This document shows, piece by piece, positions 18,902-30,247 of a DNA stretch of 64,000 bases. Position 1 is the first letter of the stretch. The number at the start of each line of letters is the position of its first letter. This DNA comes from Bombus terrestris (lineage: Eukaryota > Arthropoda > Insecta > Hymenoptera > Apidae), in contig NC_063275.1 in assembly GCF_910591885.1 (NCBI RefSeq), positions 25,408,501 to 25,472,500 on the forward strand, read 5' to 3'. The position numbers and the translations under genes are program-made. The notes under the pieces were generated by a model. The model was given only the letters and a program-made list of their open reading frames with translations, was not told the DNA's origin and did no database searches.

Positions 18902-18926
18902 TATTTTTTTTTTTTTTTTTTTTTTA
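18902..18926. repeat. Poly-T tract
   Basis: More than 20 consecutive T with one A interruption near its start. Copy 1 lacks it. Confidence 0.9.
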
Positions 18927-19267
18927 TATTTATTGTTTCGAATATTCGTTTTCGGTATTAGAGTCAGTGCCTTCCTCAAGAGGATAAAGCCTCTCCTGGA
19001 ACTCAAGAATGTAAGTAGTTTTATATATTGTATTTCAACTTGTCCTATTTATTATATTTTGTTTGAAATATTGTTAATTATAAAATAAGAATGGTTGATA
19101 ACTTAAAAAGCTGTAAATGTTCTCTTTAATTGAAATAAAGTCTTAAAGTCTTAACGTTAAAATGCAATAAAACTGTCCGATACGTATCAAAAATCACTGA
19201 ATTGCTAAAGTTCCATGTTTTTTATTGTGCATTAACGATATTAATGATATTTTATGTTTTGTTATAG

Positions 19268-19335
19268 ACATATCACAGCTTCAACTTCCTTGTCTTCTTT
19301 GGGAATGCACCAATGGTGGCTCAAAAGCCAAAAAT
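19268..19335 (+). other. Exon-like segment unique to copy 2
   Basis: A 68-bp segment preceded by TTTTGTTATAG and followed by GTAAGTAACT. The upstream exon-like piece ends at 19010 before GTAAGTAG. Both donors fit consensus well. No protein similarity recognised. Copy 1 has lost this whole interval. Confidence 0.35.
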
Positions 19336-19720
19336 GTAAGTAACTTTGCATATCGTACTTCAATTATGTCTATTCTGTATATTTTTCTTTAACGACTAAC
19401 AATTAATAGACACAATCCAATTGAAAATTTGTGAGTTTAGCATTTTCTGAGGTTATTCTTTCATTGAAATAAAATAAGAGTTAAAGTCTTAATACCGAAT
19501 TATGGAACAAATGACTAACATATTTAAAAAATCATTAGATTCTTGATTTTTATATTTTAGACTTTCATATTAGAGTTTTAGTTTTTATACTTATCAAAGT
19601 TTATTAGAATTTCAATCTTTATTACTACTAATATTACTAAAGTTAATAAACCTTCATTTTTCATTATCTTCGACTTTTTAAATAATCAGCAATCACTCAT
19701 CGTGTTTTGCTCTGTAACAG

Positions 19721-19834
19721 ATTGTTCGCAACCTCCATTTCCAACACTGGACCTTACACGGTTCCTGCCTGATGTTAGTCTCCCTGATTATCCGCAGCAT
19801 CCATGGTACGTCTTCTGTTTCTCCGCTTCGAACG
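19721..19834 (+). other. Exon-like segment, retained in copy 1
   Basis: 114 bp between TCTGTAACAG and GTGAGTCGC. The matching part of copy 1 (about 7217-7327) keeps the GTGAGTCGC donor but not the acceptor, because the deletion removed it. Confidence 0.4.
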
Positions 19835-21073
19835 GTGAGTCGCATGCATTTTTGTTCCTCCGGTCACTCAATCATGTCGTAGGATGAAAGGTCCAAATCG
19901 GCACGGGTGACCGGTTGTACTACGTAGAAATTTTTGCGAGCATAGTGACCGCGGGTATTTTTTATACCCGTGAGTAGTAACACTCTTTTTTCAAATTTAT
20001 TAGTTTAGGATAGGTCTTCTTGCACAGCGCGATTATAATAATTAGTTTTTTAATAATTAGGTTAAACATATACACTCGAGAATATATTCGTGTTATTTAT
20101 AAATGTGCATGTTAATATTTTGTATGAATATTTGCAAATGGCAAATATCTACACGAATATACCTGTATGACATACATATACTTGATCTTAAGTAATGAAT
20201 TAATCGTGACAATATTAAGTCACGATCGTTTATTTCATTTCGGTTAGAATTTAAAATATGAGTCAAAATTCATTTTTTTCCGTACAAAAATGTGCAAAAT
20301 TTTACGTGCAAGAAGACACTTCGCGACAGGCAGATTTTTTAATCAAAGCAATAATTTTGAACACTGCTTCTGCACTTTCGAGTATATGCTTTGATAAAGA
20401 GATCGCCTGAGATTATTTCTTTCTTAGTAATATATTTAGAGTCAATAATTCTATTTGCATGAGTCTCAGTCTTTTTCTACTAACGCTACTTTTTTCGAAA
20501 TATTAAAATTTTGTTCTAATTTATTAAATTAATAAAGTAGAGTTACTTAGTAACTATTAAATTAATAAAGTAAATTTAATCAGATGCAAAGTAGTAAAAT
20601 ATAAACTCAAAGAACGTTAGTCCGTTAAATAAAAATTACACAAACTAATCATCTTTTTAGATCAGGATTTTCAGGTTTAACCCTTTCCGTGCCCATTGTC
20701 AGGATCTCATTCACGTGCCCAGGTGCTACTTGAATGGGAGAAAGACATTGGGCACGATGGTCTAGAATTAAGTAATGTAATAATTTCTCAGCGACTGACG
20801 ATGTGTTAGTGTATCGTGCACGACGTATTTTCCACATTATGTGTGTGTGTGTGTTGTTAGGCCGTGGAATTGCGTCGCTTTTTCTCATTCGTTAAAACTT
20901 CAAATATTAAAAATGTCGAGACATATATCGATTCAATTTACGTCTCGATACAATCACAATTTGTGATAATATCATCCACGCGATTAAGTGTAACCACGCT
21001 TTTTATATTGCCATAAATTACAATTATAATTCCAAGTTTACTTACATTTATTTTAACGATATCATTTCCTCAG

Positions 21074-21135
21074 ACGTGTTTTATCACGTTTTACGCAATG
21101 GTCACTAGCCTTCGTCAGTCGATTTCAGGAAAAAG
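21074..21135 (+). other. Exon-like segment, copy 2
   Basis: Counterpart of 8584-8645, with one substitution. ATTTCCTCAG acceptor-like and GTAAGTACC donor-like flanks are both conserved. Confidence 0.4.
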
Positions 21136-21939
21136 GTAAGTACCTTAGAGTGTGAATGTTGTATTAAGCTCGGGTGTCGGAGGCGTCCCGGGACGTCCTC
21201 TCTAGTGTAGGACCTTTGCGCCCGGGTGGTATGTGTGAGAACCGTGGAGTGAGTGTGTTGGTGTGCATGTTTTGCCATTTTTTAAATATAGCGTTAGGTA
21301 GGATAGGTAGTATACTTTCTGGTATGTCTGTTAATTATAAGTAGGTAGGGCCGGGCAGGTTGGCACAGTCTCTGGTCGGGTAGGCTCGTTTTCGTGTGAC
21401 CAACCTGTTTCTGGAAATCTAATTTGAAAAATCGACGGTGAAACTGGCACGAGTAGAGCATGCACTCGTCTCTGGTTTTGCCTTTCGATTTTTCGAATTT
21501 CGCGGTCGCGGTCGCGAATGGGCTCGAAACGAACGTTTATTGCTCGAGCACGCACATGCGAGTGAGCAACGATCACTGTTGTGATCGTTGGTCAGTCCAT
21601 ATGCACTTCCATCAGCTTCCGCGGTTTATATTTTTATTTTATAAGTTTTTTTTTTGTTTGCGATTTAGAAGTCTCGAGCTTAGATTTAAGTTTCAGCGGG
21701 CATTGCGCCCGAAGAAAGAAGAGGCTATATGCTGAAGAGGCCCGGCAAACTGCCACTCAAGAGGGCAACTACTAATGGCTCCCCATCCTCTGGGTCATCC
21801 AGAGCATGGGAAGTCATTATTGTTACTACTTTGTCACTATGCTCGATTTTAGTATTAGTAGTAGTAGTAGTAGTCTTTGTTTTTTTGGCCGATGTATATA
21901 TCGGTCCATCGTCCCATTGGGCAAATCGCGATTTTTCTT

Positions 21940-22645
21940 ATTAGTGTTTCGACAAGTTAATTACGGGTTGTATTAGAGTTACGAAATAATATTGCTATTT
22001 TTCATTAGTGTGGCGAGAGAATGATTACGGTTTGAATTAGAGTTGCGATAAAATGATAATCGCGTTTGTTTTAGAGTTGCGAATTACGATATCGCGATTG
22101 TCTTTTGCAATTTTTAGAATTTTTTCTGTTTTTCTGTTTAAGTTGCAATACTAGGATATTTAAAGTAGCTTTTTCAAATAGTAAATAGTAATTTTCATTA
22201 AATTCACTTTAAGAATTAGCGTTGCGACATTGTTCCATCGCGAGTTCTACTTATTTTTCCTATTAGCGTTGCGATAATGAATGCTCGCGTTTTGTTAAGT
22301 AGAGTTGCGTTCACAAACTGCCCAAACCCTCCGACTGCATTTGTCGGACACTGCTCCTGGATCACATATACAGCCTAAAGAGCTGTACAAGTGTGATCGT
22401 TCATCCGCAACCTCCTAAATGGTTGCACTGCGATCTCTCGCTATTAGTGTTGCGTATTGCTTAAATACGAGTGCGTAGATTTATACTTATTAGCGTTGCG
22501 TATCAGATATCGGGAATTTTCAGATTTTTCTTTCTTTTTCTTTTTAATAGTAGATTAATTGATATTGCAGATACAACGAAGCACTCGTCGCGTTTGATTT
22601 TGAGAATTTTCTGCTTCATAAATATTAGTAGTAAATTAGCGTTGC
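21940..22645. repeat. Series of TTAGNGTTGCG motifs, copy 2
   Basis: Same series as at 9478-10180. Most motifs are retained; one or two are altered (TTAGTGTTTCG, TTAGAGTTACG). Confidence 0.75.
22329..22432 (+). other. Cluster of three hairpins, copy 2
   Basis: Counterpart of 9867-9956. Stems 1 and 3 are identical. In stem 2 the left arm reads GATCACATATACAGC, giving one G-T pair and one mismatch. Confidence 0.45.
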
Positions 22646-22876
22646 GAAACAAGAATATTCAGTTCCACTCTCGACGTGTTGATCGGGTTTATATAGAGTG
22701 GAAGACGATTGAATTTTAGTAGCCCTTCTGGCTACTGCTTTGTTTCTTTCTCAGCGCCCCTTATTAATGCGCCCCTTATTACTACGTTTATTACTGAAAA
22801 TACTGCTATAAGACATATTCCTTTGTCAGCGTTAACGTTACCATGACTGCTAAAATACAGAACTTTATTACGAATG

Positions 22877-22879
<3 letters not shown>

Positions 22880-22911
<32 letters not shown>
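22880..22911. repeat. (TA)n microsatellite
   Basis: About 15 TA units at the end of block copy 2. Confidence 0.95.
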
Positions 22912-22913
<2 letters not shown>

Positions 22914-23645
22914 CATGTATGAAATTGTGAGCGATTTCATGCGCAACAAAGTATTATAATGAAATATCTTAATGTTGCTATGAAGGCTTGAAATATTTTT
23001 TAAAATTTAATTCATTGCAATTGGAATTAGTGCCGGTGATTGTTCGTTCTTAGAACCATAACTTTTAGAATTTTTTCGACCGCGATATTTTCACTTCAAT
23101 CTTTTAACAGTAATGTAGAATTTTATAAATATTCGAATTTCATTTGCACGAAACTTTTGTTTCGTCACAAAACAAAGACATCGTCACGTTTGTAGCAAAA
23201 ATTCTGCAAAAAATGACTTATGCACATACCTTTCGGTTTATTATGTTGCAAATCACTATGTGGTTGTAGAAAATAACAGATACTGTTAAAAGTTAAAAGA
23301 TAAAGCAAGTGATTGTATAATAACCGGGGTTTCTCTCATCTTAGTTATTCCAAATGAACTTTTCAATTTTTAATTCAGTTTAAATTCAATTACTTAAAAT
23401 TCTTGTTTCCAACGTAACCCTAGTTTCGATTAAAAGATACACCTGATTCTCTATATTTGCTAAAATTCAATCAATAGTAATTTGATCTATAATTGACCAT
23501 TATTAATAGTTTATTTTTCATAAAATGTTTCATAAAATGTTCTCGTTTTAAAGATGTCTGTTTCTTCCATATACCAAATCCAGTAAATGAGTTTGTTTCG
23601 GATTTATCAATTTACAGAAAATACGTTTCAGTTACATATATGAAC
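22912..23645. other. AT-rich spacer, no gene recognised
   Basis: No open frame, RNA or repeat of note. A 60-codon frame at 23493-23675 has no recognisable similarity. Confidence 0.55.
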
Positions 23646-23649
23646 ATTT

Positions 23650-24399
23650 CACAGCATATTAAATATGTATGCTAGATGCCCAAATGATTTTTCTTCGATC
23701 GTCTGATTGTTCAGGCTTCTTCCCGTTTTCCCATTTTTAAAAGAAGCATATCGCGGTCACGTTGGAGTATATAACTTTTCGATATCTTCATAAGTTTAGT
23801 ACAACGAGTCGTATGTCTCTTTTGCAAAACTCTAAATTGTATATACAGTGTCAGTACTTTCATTTCCTTTCTGTGGTTCCAAGTTAGACATAAGTACCAT
23901 TCATACCGAATGTTGTCAGTACGGTTGCGAATTATTGTACAATGTTTGTACCGATCGATGTAATTGTTTTCGCAGATTAATCAGTTGATTAATTTTCAGA
24001 AAACGACTACATTGATAAGTACAAACATTGCACAATAATTCGATACCAAGCTCAGAATCACGCTAATACAGTCCATTTTGGATTACGAAAAGCCACGAAG
24101 AGAATTTTGGATAATCTAAACTGGACTGCAACGTGGGACGCCGCTGGACACCGTGGGACGCCGCTGGAAACCGTAGAACACCGTTGGTCTAGTGTAGATC
24201 ACCAAAAAACGCGAAAAGAATTTTGGATGATCTACACTGGACTGCAACGTGGGACACCTTTGGTTCAGTGTGGATCTCCAAAAGCCGCGAAAAGTATTTT
24301 GGATGTTCTACACTGGACTGTAACGTGGGACACCATTGGTTCAGTGTGGATCTCCAAATGCCGCGAAAAGAATTTTGGATGATCTACACTGGACTGCAC
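23650..24399. repeat. Repeat-module flank, copy B, with 76-bp tandem repeat
   Basis: Diverged copy of the flank at 15126-15730, including the foldback palindrome (about 23927-24042), but not preceded by gypsy sequence. Its last part has two extra copies of a 76-bp unit (starts at 24239 and 24315, next landmark 24391). Each unit comprises a 10-bp-type motif, TTGGTTCAGTGTGGATCTCC, and GAAAAG-ATTTTGGATG. The 10-bp array therefore begins inside a larger repeated unit. Confidence 0.88.
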
Positions 24400-24989
24400 C
24401 GTTGGACATCGTTGGACACCGTTGGACATCGTTGGACACCGTTGGACACCGTTGGACATCGTTGGACACCGTTGGACGACGTTGGACATCGTTGGACATC
24501 GTTGGACACCGTTGGACACCGTTGGACACCGTTGGACACCGTTGGACACCGTTGGACACCGTTGGACATCGTTGGACACCGTTGGACACCGTTGGACACC
24601 GTTGGACATCGTTGGACACCGTTGGACATCGTTGGACACCGTTGGACACCGTTGGACACCGTTGGACACCGTTGGACACCGTTGGACACCGTTGGACACC
24701 GTTGGACACCGTTGGACACCGTTGGACACCGTTGGACACCGTTGGACACCGTTGGACACCGTTGGACACCGTTGGACACCGTTGGACACCGTTGGACATC
24801 GTTGGACACCGTTGGACGACGTTGGACATCGTTGGACATCGTTGGACACCGTTGGACACCGTTGGACACCGTTGGACACCGTTGGACACCGTTGGACACC
24901 GTTGGACATCGTTGGACACCGTTGGACGACGTTGGACACCGTTGGACATCGTTGGACATCGTTGGACACCGTTGGACACCGGGGGACAC
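24400..24989. repeat. 10-bp minisatellite array B (59 units)
   Basis: Fifty-nine units in exact phase, mostly CGTTGGACAC with fewer CGTTGGACAT and a few CGTTGGACGA than in array A. It ends with the CGGGGGACAC variant shared with A and C. Open in all six frames for the reason given for array A. Confidence 0.98.
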
Positions 24990-25325
24990 CGTAGAATGCG
25001 AGCGTTTTAGGCTTAATTAATCGTAAGATAGATACCTACGTTAAGTTCATTGTGAGCTCATTCTGTACAAAGATACTTATCCATCTTGGGACGAAAAAAG
25101 AAAAATCTCGTCTCTCTCCCGTCGCTTATCACACTGGAGAAATTGTACTCGCTATTTGTCGATTCGCGATCACTCAGTTCTTTCAAACTGTCGCGTGGCG
25201 TACTCGCTCGCGCGTATCCCGGGTGCGTGCGGGTCAACGTGCACTAGATAACTCTTTGGATTCGTAAGACGGCACAAGGACATCTCACTCTTGGTGACTG
25301 CTCGAAGTTTGCATCGCGTCACGGG
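24990..25325. repeat. Partial satellite unit, interrupted
   Basis: First ~300 bp of a satellite unit. A small insertion (GAAAAATCTCGTCTCTCTCC and following, about 25101-25138) separates it from the usual order. The rest follows the satellite up to GGTGACTGCTCGA (about 25303), then departs and is cut by the LTR-like piece at 25326. It is more diverged than units of the main array. Confidence 0.85.
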
Positions 25326-25423
25326 TGTCACGTAAAAATAAAGAGAAATTTTATAAGGAAGAAGAAAACTTTATTTTTACTTCGTTTATACACTTATAAG
25401 ACACTTCCGAGCTCTAGCTCTCA
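25326..25423 (-). mobile_element. LTR-like fragment joined to truncated gypsy pol
   Basis: A 98-bp segment that starts TG and ends CA on both strands (TGTCACG to CTCTCA on plus). On the minus strand it has TTATAAGTGTATAAACG (TATA-like) and AATAAA. It has a perfect 12-bp inverted repeat, GTAAAAATAAAG (25332-25343) with CTTTATTTTTAC (25369-25380). Its position, immediately downstream of minus-strand pol, is where a 3' LTR would lie if most of pol were deleted. There is no second copy in the window to prove it is an LTR, and 98 bp is short for one. Confidence 0.4.
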
Positions 25424-26661
25424 TCTAGATAGACGAAACAATGATTATTAATTAAACCTCTTAACGCGGTGTCCATCATTCTTTGAAAGGTAGCGGGTGC
25501 GTTCTTGAGCCCGAATGGCATTCTGGTATAGTGAAAGTGCCCTTGTGGTGTGCTAAATGCGGTGTACTTCCTCGAATTCTCATCCATGGGTATTTGGTGG
25601 AATCCCGAGGATAAGTCTAAAGCGGAGAAATATTTTGCGTTCCCTAGTTGCGATAGTATATCGTCAATGTCGGGTAATGGATATGCGTCTTGGTCCGTTA
25701 ATTCGTTTAACTTCCGAAAGTCAATCACTATTCGCCACTTTTGTTTCCCCGACGCGTCGATTTTCTTTGGGACGACCCAGACGGGAGAGTTATAGGGAGA
25801 GTCGGAGGGTTCTATAATCTTTTTGTCTAACATTTCCGTCATTTGTTTGTTTATTTCGATTTTATGGTGTTCGGGAGGACGGTAGGATTTTACGTTGATG
25901 ATTTTATCTTCTTTCAATGTAATGGAATGTTTAGCAAGAGATGTACACGGTAATGTTTCGCTGTCTAAATTAAATACATCCATGTAATAGAGAAGAATCT
26001 TTTCTATAGGTTCTCTGAAAGGTTTTTCTATGTGCGATAGTCGAATCGAAGATTTGAATTTTTGGATTTGATCTATGGTATTTGTATTTTCGATAATGTT
26101 AGAAACTTGAATTGAGGACTTACCACCATTGATAAAGCACACTGGCGTTGGCTTCCCTTCGAGGTATACAATTTTTTGAATGGTTTCTCCTGGTGCAAGG
26201 GTTGCTTCTTGTTGCAGCAGAAGGGTGTTGTTATCTAATTTCAATGTTTCGTTGGAGAGTTCGAATCGATATTGATTCAAACCGGGTAAGCCTAATACGC
26301 CATCTTCTATAATTGGGAAATCGTCATCTATTAAAGAGAAGTCTATCTTTTTGTCGAACAAATTCAATTTGACTTTGGAGTTAGATTCGTATTCGGAATG
26401 TCCCATGGAGAATTTCTTTGTGTCTGGTATTGTTGTCTTTCCTGGGTAGCAAGCACCTTTGTTTAAGCAAGTTGATTCCTGCCCCGGAGTCAACGAGAAA
26501 TCGCAATCCTGGTCGTCCTGGTAATTGTAATAGTATTGTGGGTAATCTTCCTGAGGTAGCATTGTTAATTCTGATTGTTCTTGAACGTGGTTTATTCCTG
26601 GAGGGGCTTTTCCTTGAGGCGGTATCCGAAAATTTTGGCATTGATTGGGAAGGTGTCCCAA
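25424..26661 (-). pseudogene. pol: Ty3/gypsy pol, copy B, truncated in RT
   Basis: About 412 codons match copy A pol residue for residue, then break at YLD, losing the last catalytic Asp of the YLDD box, the RT thumb, RNase H and integrase. The open frame adds two foreign codons and ends at 25414. The junction shows TCATC microhomology (copy A TATCATCGAGATAG, copy B CTCTCATCTAGATAG). It cannot make an active RT. Confidence 0.92.
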
Positions 26662-27826
26662 TCGATTGCATTTGGGACATTTCGCTTAATGGTCTGTTCC
26701 CAAACTTCGTAAAATTGTTCGTTCTTGGTAGAATAATTTGTGTGAGTGGAGTTTTATTATTTGTGTTACTTGTAATAGCGAGGCGATTGTCTACTGGATG
26801 AAAAGCCTGGTTACGATAAAATGGCGGGGCGGTTGTCTGTCGCGTCATTTGTCTGCGAGAGCTGTGCTCGCGAAAGTATCTTTCCATATTCATTGCTTTC
26901 CTTTCTGCTTCGATGAGATTTGGGGGGAGATTAACCATTAGCGTCTGCCCTATTTCTGGACGAAGGCCTCTTACATAGTCGGTCACAGAGTCCATGTATA
27001 GTTGCTCGTTCATCACCCGTCGAGTTAGTTCGTCTCTATACTCGTTGGTAATGCTGTGTTGGAGTTTGTTAAAAACACTTCGAAATCTGATGTTATAGTT
27101 TTGCACGCTTTCGGTTAATCCTTGCCTCATTCCTCTTAATTCGTCCTGTTGTTCTCTCACTGATACTTGCGCAGCTACATTACGTCTCAATGCTTCGTAC
27201 AGAGATTCGAATTCGGTAATACGAATATTGCGGATTGCCATTGCGGCTTTTCCTACAATCTTCTCTATTTTAATCATTTTTAGTAATAGTGTTGGTTCGC
27301 TACACATTATTCTTACTTCTTGTATTTCATGAATAAAATCCTCCACGTCTATATCATCCTCTCCGTTTAATATCGGAATGCATTTTAATGCACTCTCAGC
27401 TTTTAGCTCTGGTTGCGTATATCGTTCAGGAAAAGTCCTTTCCCAGGATAGTTGAGGTGGTGTTTGAAGTAATGGGCGAGGTCCTCGAAGGACCGATTGA
27501 TCTTTAGCGGTGTGGGTTACTTCGTCTACGGTTATTAGGGAACTGGCCTCCGATACATTTCCCGTTTTTGTTTTTGCTACAACTTCATCCATACGCAGTG
27601 TAAGCATACTCATTTGTTTCTGCATTGCATCAAGCAAAGCTTTAACTGTTGGGTCTATTCCGCTGTTAGTTAAAGCGGCGCTAACAGTTTCGGTTTTGTC
27701 TTCTCGTGGCGTTGCCATTGTTATACTAATTGTGCTGTCTGTTCTCGATCTGTATTTGACAAAAGAATCCAGGGCTTGCTCACCATGATCGTTTAACCCG
27801 TAGGAAAGGTTCCGTTGAAATGTCAA
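26381..27826 (-). CDS. gag: Ty3/gypsy gag plus protease N-half, copy B (481 codons)
   Basis: Uninterrupted frame, with CAA (Gln) where copy A has its stop. A likelier start than the first Met is MATPRED at 27718, 36 codons in, since the preceding residues look like translated leader. A capsid-like region spans about residues 150-330 and a basic/Asn-rich stretch follows. FLVDSGAGINLL, the protease active-site motif, has its Asp at residue 446 and 35 residues follow. The CCHC knuckle is absent from this frame and is encoded in the alternative frame at about 26643-26684. The protease C-half is in the pol frame. Open, but probably not producing a complete Gag-Pro. Confidence 0.85.
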   Translation of the reverse strand: MTFQRNLSYGLNDHGEQALDSFVKYRSRTDSTISITMATPREDKTETVSAALTNSGIDPTVKALLDAMQKQMSMLTLRMDEVVAKTKTGNVSEASSLITVDEVTHTAKDQSVLRGPRPLLQTPPQLSWERTFPERYTQPELKAESALKCIPILNGEDDIDVEDFIHEIQEVRIMCSEPTLLLKMIKIEKIVGKAAMAIRNIRITEFESLYEALRRNVAAQVSVREQQDELRGMRQGLTESVQNYNIRFRSVFNKLQHSITNEYRDELTRRVMNEQLYMDSVTDYVRGLRPEIGQTLMVNLPPNLIEAERKAMNMERYFREHSSRRQMTRQTTAPPFYRNQAFHPVDNRLAITSNTNNKTPLTQIILPRTNNFTKFGNRPLSEMSQMQSIGTPSQSMPKFSDTASRKSPSRNKPRSRTIRINNATSGRLPTILLQLPGRPGLRFLVDSGAGINLLKQRCLLPRKDNNTRHKEILHGTFRIRI

Positions 27827-28431
27827 AACATTTCATAGCATATTAAATATGTATGCTAGATGCCCAAATGATTTTTCTTCCATCGTCTGATTGTTCAGGC
27901 TTCTTCCCGTTTTCCCATTTTTAGAAGAAAAATATTGCGGTCACGTTGGAGTATATAACTTTTCGATATCTTCATAAGCTTAGTACAACGAGTCGTATGT
28001 CTCTTTTGCAAAACTCTAAATTGTATATACAGTGTCAGTACTTTCATTTCCTTTCTGTGGTTCCAAGTTAGACATATGTATCATTGATACCGAATGTTGC
28101 CAGTACGGATGCGAATTATTGTACAATGTTTGTACCGATCGATGTAATTGTTTTCGCAGATTAATCAGTTGATTAATTTTCAGAAAACGACTACATTGAT
28201 AAGTACAAACATTGCACAATAATTCGATACCAAGCTCAGAATCACGCTAATACAGTCCATTTTGGATTACGAAAAGCCACGAAGAGAATTTTGGATAATC
28301 TAAACTGGACTGCAACGTGGGATGCCGTTGGACACCGTGGGACGCCGCTGGAGACCGTAGAACACCGTTGGTCCAGTGTAGATCACCAAAAAACGCGAAA
28401 AGAATTTTGGATGATCTACACTGGACTGCAC
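27827..28431. repeat. Repeat-module flank, copy C
   Basis: Almost identical to 15126-15730 at an unchanged 12,701-bp offset (differences such as CGGTTGCG/CGGATGCG and TTTAAAAG/TTTAGAAG). It contains the foldback palindrome at about 28112-28226. Confidence 0.92.
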
Positions 28432-28971
28432 CGTTGGACATCGTTGGACACCGTTGGACATCGTTGGACACCGTTGGACATCGTTGGACACCGTTGGACA
28501 TCGTTGGACACCGTTGGACATCGTTGGACACCGTTGGACATCGTTGGACACCGTTGGACATCGTTGGACATCGTTGGACATCGTTGGACACCGTTGGACA
28601 TCGTTGGACATCGTTGGACACCGTTGGACACCGTTGGACACCGTTGGACACCGTTGGACACCGTTGGACATCGTTGGACATCGTTGGACATCGTTGGACA
28701 CCGTTGGACACCGTTGGACATCGTTGGACATCGTTGGACACCGTTGGACATCGTTGGACATCGTTGGACATCGTTGGACACCGTTGGACATCGTTGGACA
28801 TCGTTGGACACCGTTGGACACCGTTGGACACCGTTGGACATCGTTGGACATCGTTGGACATCGTTGGACACCGTTGGACACCGTTGGACATCGTTGGACA
28901 TCGTTGGACATCGTTGGACACCGTTGGACACCGTTGGACACCGTTGGACATCGTTGGACACCGGGGGACAC
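28432..28971. repeat. 10-bp minisatellite array C (54 units)
   Basis: Fifty-four units of CGTTGGACAC/CGTTGGACAT in exact phase, 14 units (140 bp) longer than array A, with the same closing CGGGGGACAC variant. It opens directly into the first unit of the 1,277-bp satellite array. Confidence 0.98.
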
Positions 28972-30247
28972 CGTAGAATGCGTGCGTTTTAGCCTTAATT
29001 AATCATAAGATAGATACCTATGTTAAGTGCATTGTGAGCTCATTCTGTACAACGATACTTATCCATCTTGGAACGAAAAATTGTACCCGCGATTTGTCGG
29101 TTCGCGATCACTCAGTTCTTTCAAACTGTCGCGTGGCGTACTCGCTCGCGCGTATCCCGGGTACGTGCTGGTCAACGTGCACTGGAAAACTCTTTGGATT
29201 CGTAAGGCGGCCCAAGCACACCTCAGTCTTGGTGACTGCTCGACGACTGCTCGACGTTCGCACCGAATCGCGGGAGTTGTCGTCGCGCCGCTGATGCTTG
29301 CGAATCTGTTGGGGATTCAGTCGTGGATCTGCACTCCTGTCCGATTGGTACTTCGGTACTCGGGCAGGGACCTGTAATTTCACGTCCTCCGTAATTCTGT
29401 TCGGGCCCGCGGGGGTGGGCCCCACTGTTCAGTTGAGGCTTCTGCCTTCGTAATTCTGTTCAGCGGCCCCTCCCCGGGTTCCACATGTTCAGTTGGAGTG
29501 TGTTAAGTTGCCGGCCTATGTGCTGGATCCACGGCTGGATCACCAGCGGATCACTGGCATCATCGGTCGGCGCCATCGACCGCGACTCGTATAAGTTTCG
29601 AACGGCGAAGCAGGAATCGAGTTATGGTCAATACTTGGGCTTTCCGCTAATCCTTCCGGTTATCCGGTGCACCGGGGTACGTCGCATAAGTTCGTTAGTT
29701 CGTTCGTTAGCTTCATTTTCTTTCATTCGATCCAAGTTAGATAAATGTGTCTTTGATACCGAATGCTGCCAGTAGGGGTACCAATTATTGTACAATATTT
29801 GTACTGATCTATGTAATCGGTGTGTGGGAGATAGCTGTGGCGTTATGTATGCTTTGCTCCACGTTTGTAAAGATTCATGTAAGCGCTGCGTTGGAAATAT
29901 GTGTTTCGCAGTTAGGGTACGAAACAACTATTTCTTTACGCAGGCCCATAGTCAAGTAGAGTCGTAACTCGACATTCTGCCAATGGGTTGAATGTCGAGA
30001 TGGATGTATAAAGTTAAATAACCCATGGGCGAGCTCTTGCGCAGTCACCTCCACGTAGTGAGACCTGGTAATTGGCATCGTTTTCCAAAAAATTAATCCG
30101 TTGATTAATCTTTGGAAAACGATGCCAAGCTAAGAACTACGCACCAGTCCGGTTTGGATCTCCAAATGCCGCTAAAAGCATTTTGGATGATCTGGACTGG
30201 ACTTCAACGTTGGACAACGTTGGACATCGTTGGACATCGTTGGACAC
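28972..30247. repeat. Satellite unit 1
   Basis: 1,276 bp, directly after array C. One base shorter at GCGAGCTCTTGCG (others GCGGGTCTCTTGCG). CTTCCGGTTATCC is shared with unit 2, and GTGCTGG with unit 5. Confidence 0.95.

Larger units (their letters stand above)
18688..22883. repeat. Duplicated block of unknown nature, copy 2
   Basis: Second and longer copy of 7031-10400. It carries about 740 bp missing from copy 1, made of two intron-like stretches around a 68-bp exon-like piece, and several small indels. Order and orientation match copy 1. A (TA)n tract follows, where copy 1 instead continues into the dispersed repeat at 10395. Confidence 0.9.
25424..27826 (-). mobile_element. Ty3/gypsy retrotransposon fragment, copy B
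   Basis: Truncated sister of copy A: gag, protease and N-terminal RT only. Over about 2.4 kb it differs from copy A at only a handful of bases. The low end stops in the YLDD box and joins the LTR-like piece. The high end meets the same flank at the same base as copy A. Confidence 0.93.

Noticed and set aside
18995..19735. Copy 1 of the block as a spliced (processed) version of copy 2
   Set aside because: The copy 1 junction (AAAGCCTATTTCC) does not fall on the exon-like ends and joins mid-segment, so a simple deletion explains it better.
29402..29502. rDNA-spacer origin of the satellite
   Set aside because: The GC-rich cores and repeated structure recall an intergenic spacer, but no 18S, 5.8S, 28S or 5S sequence is seen anywhere in the window.
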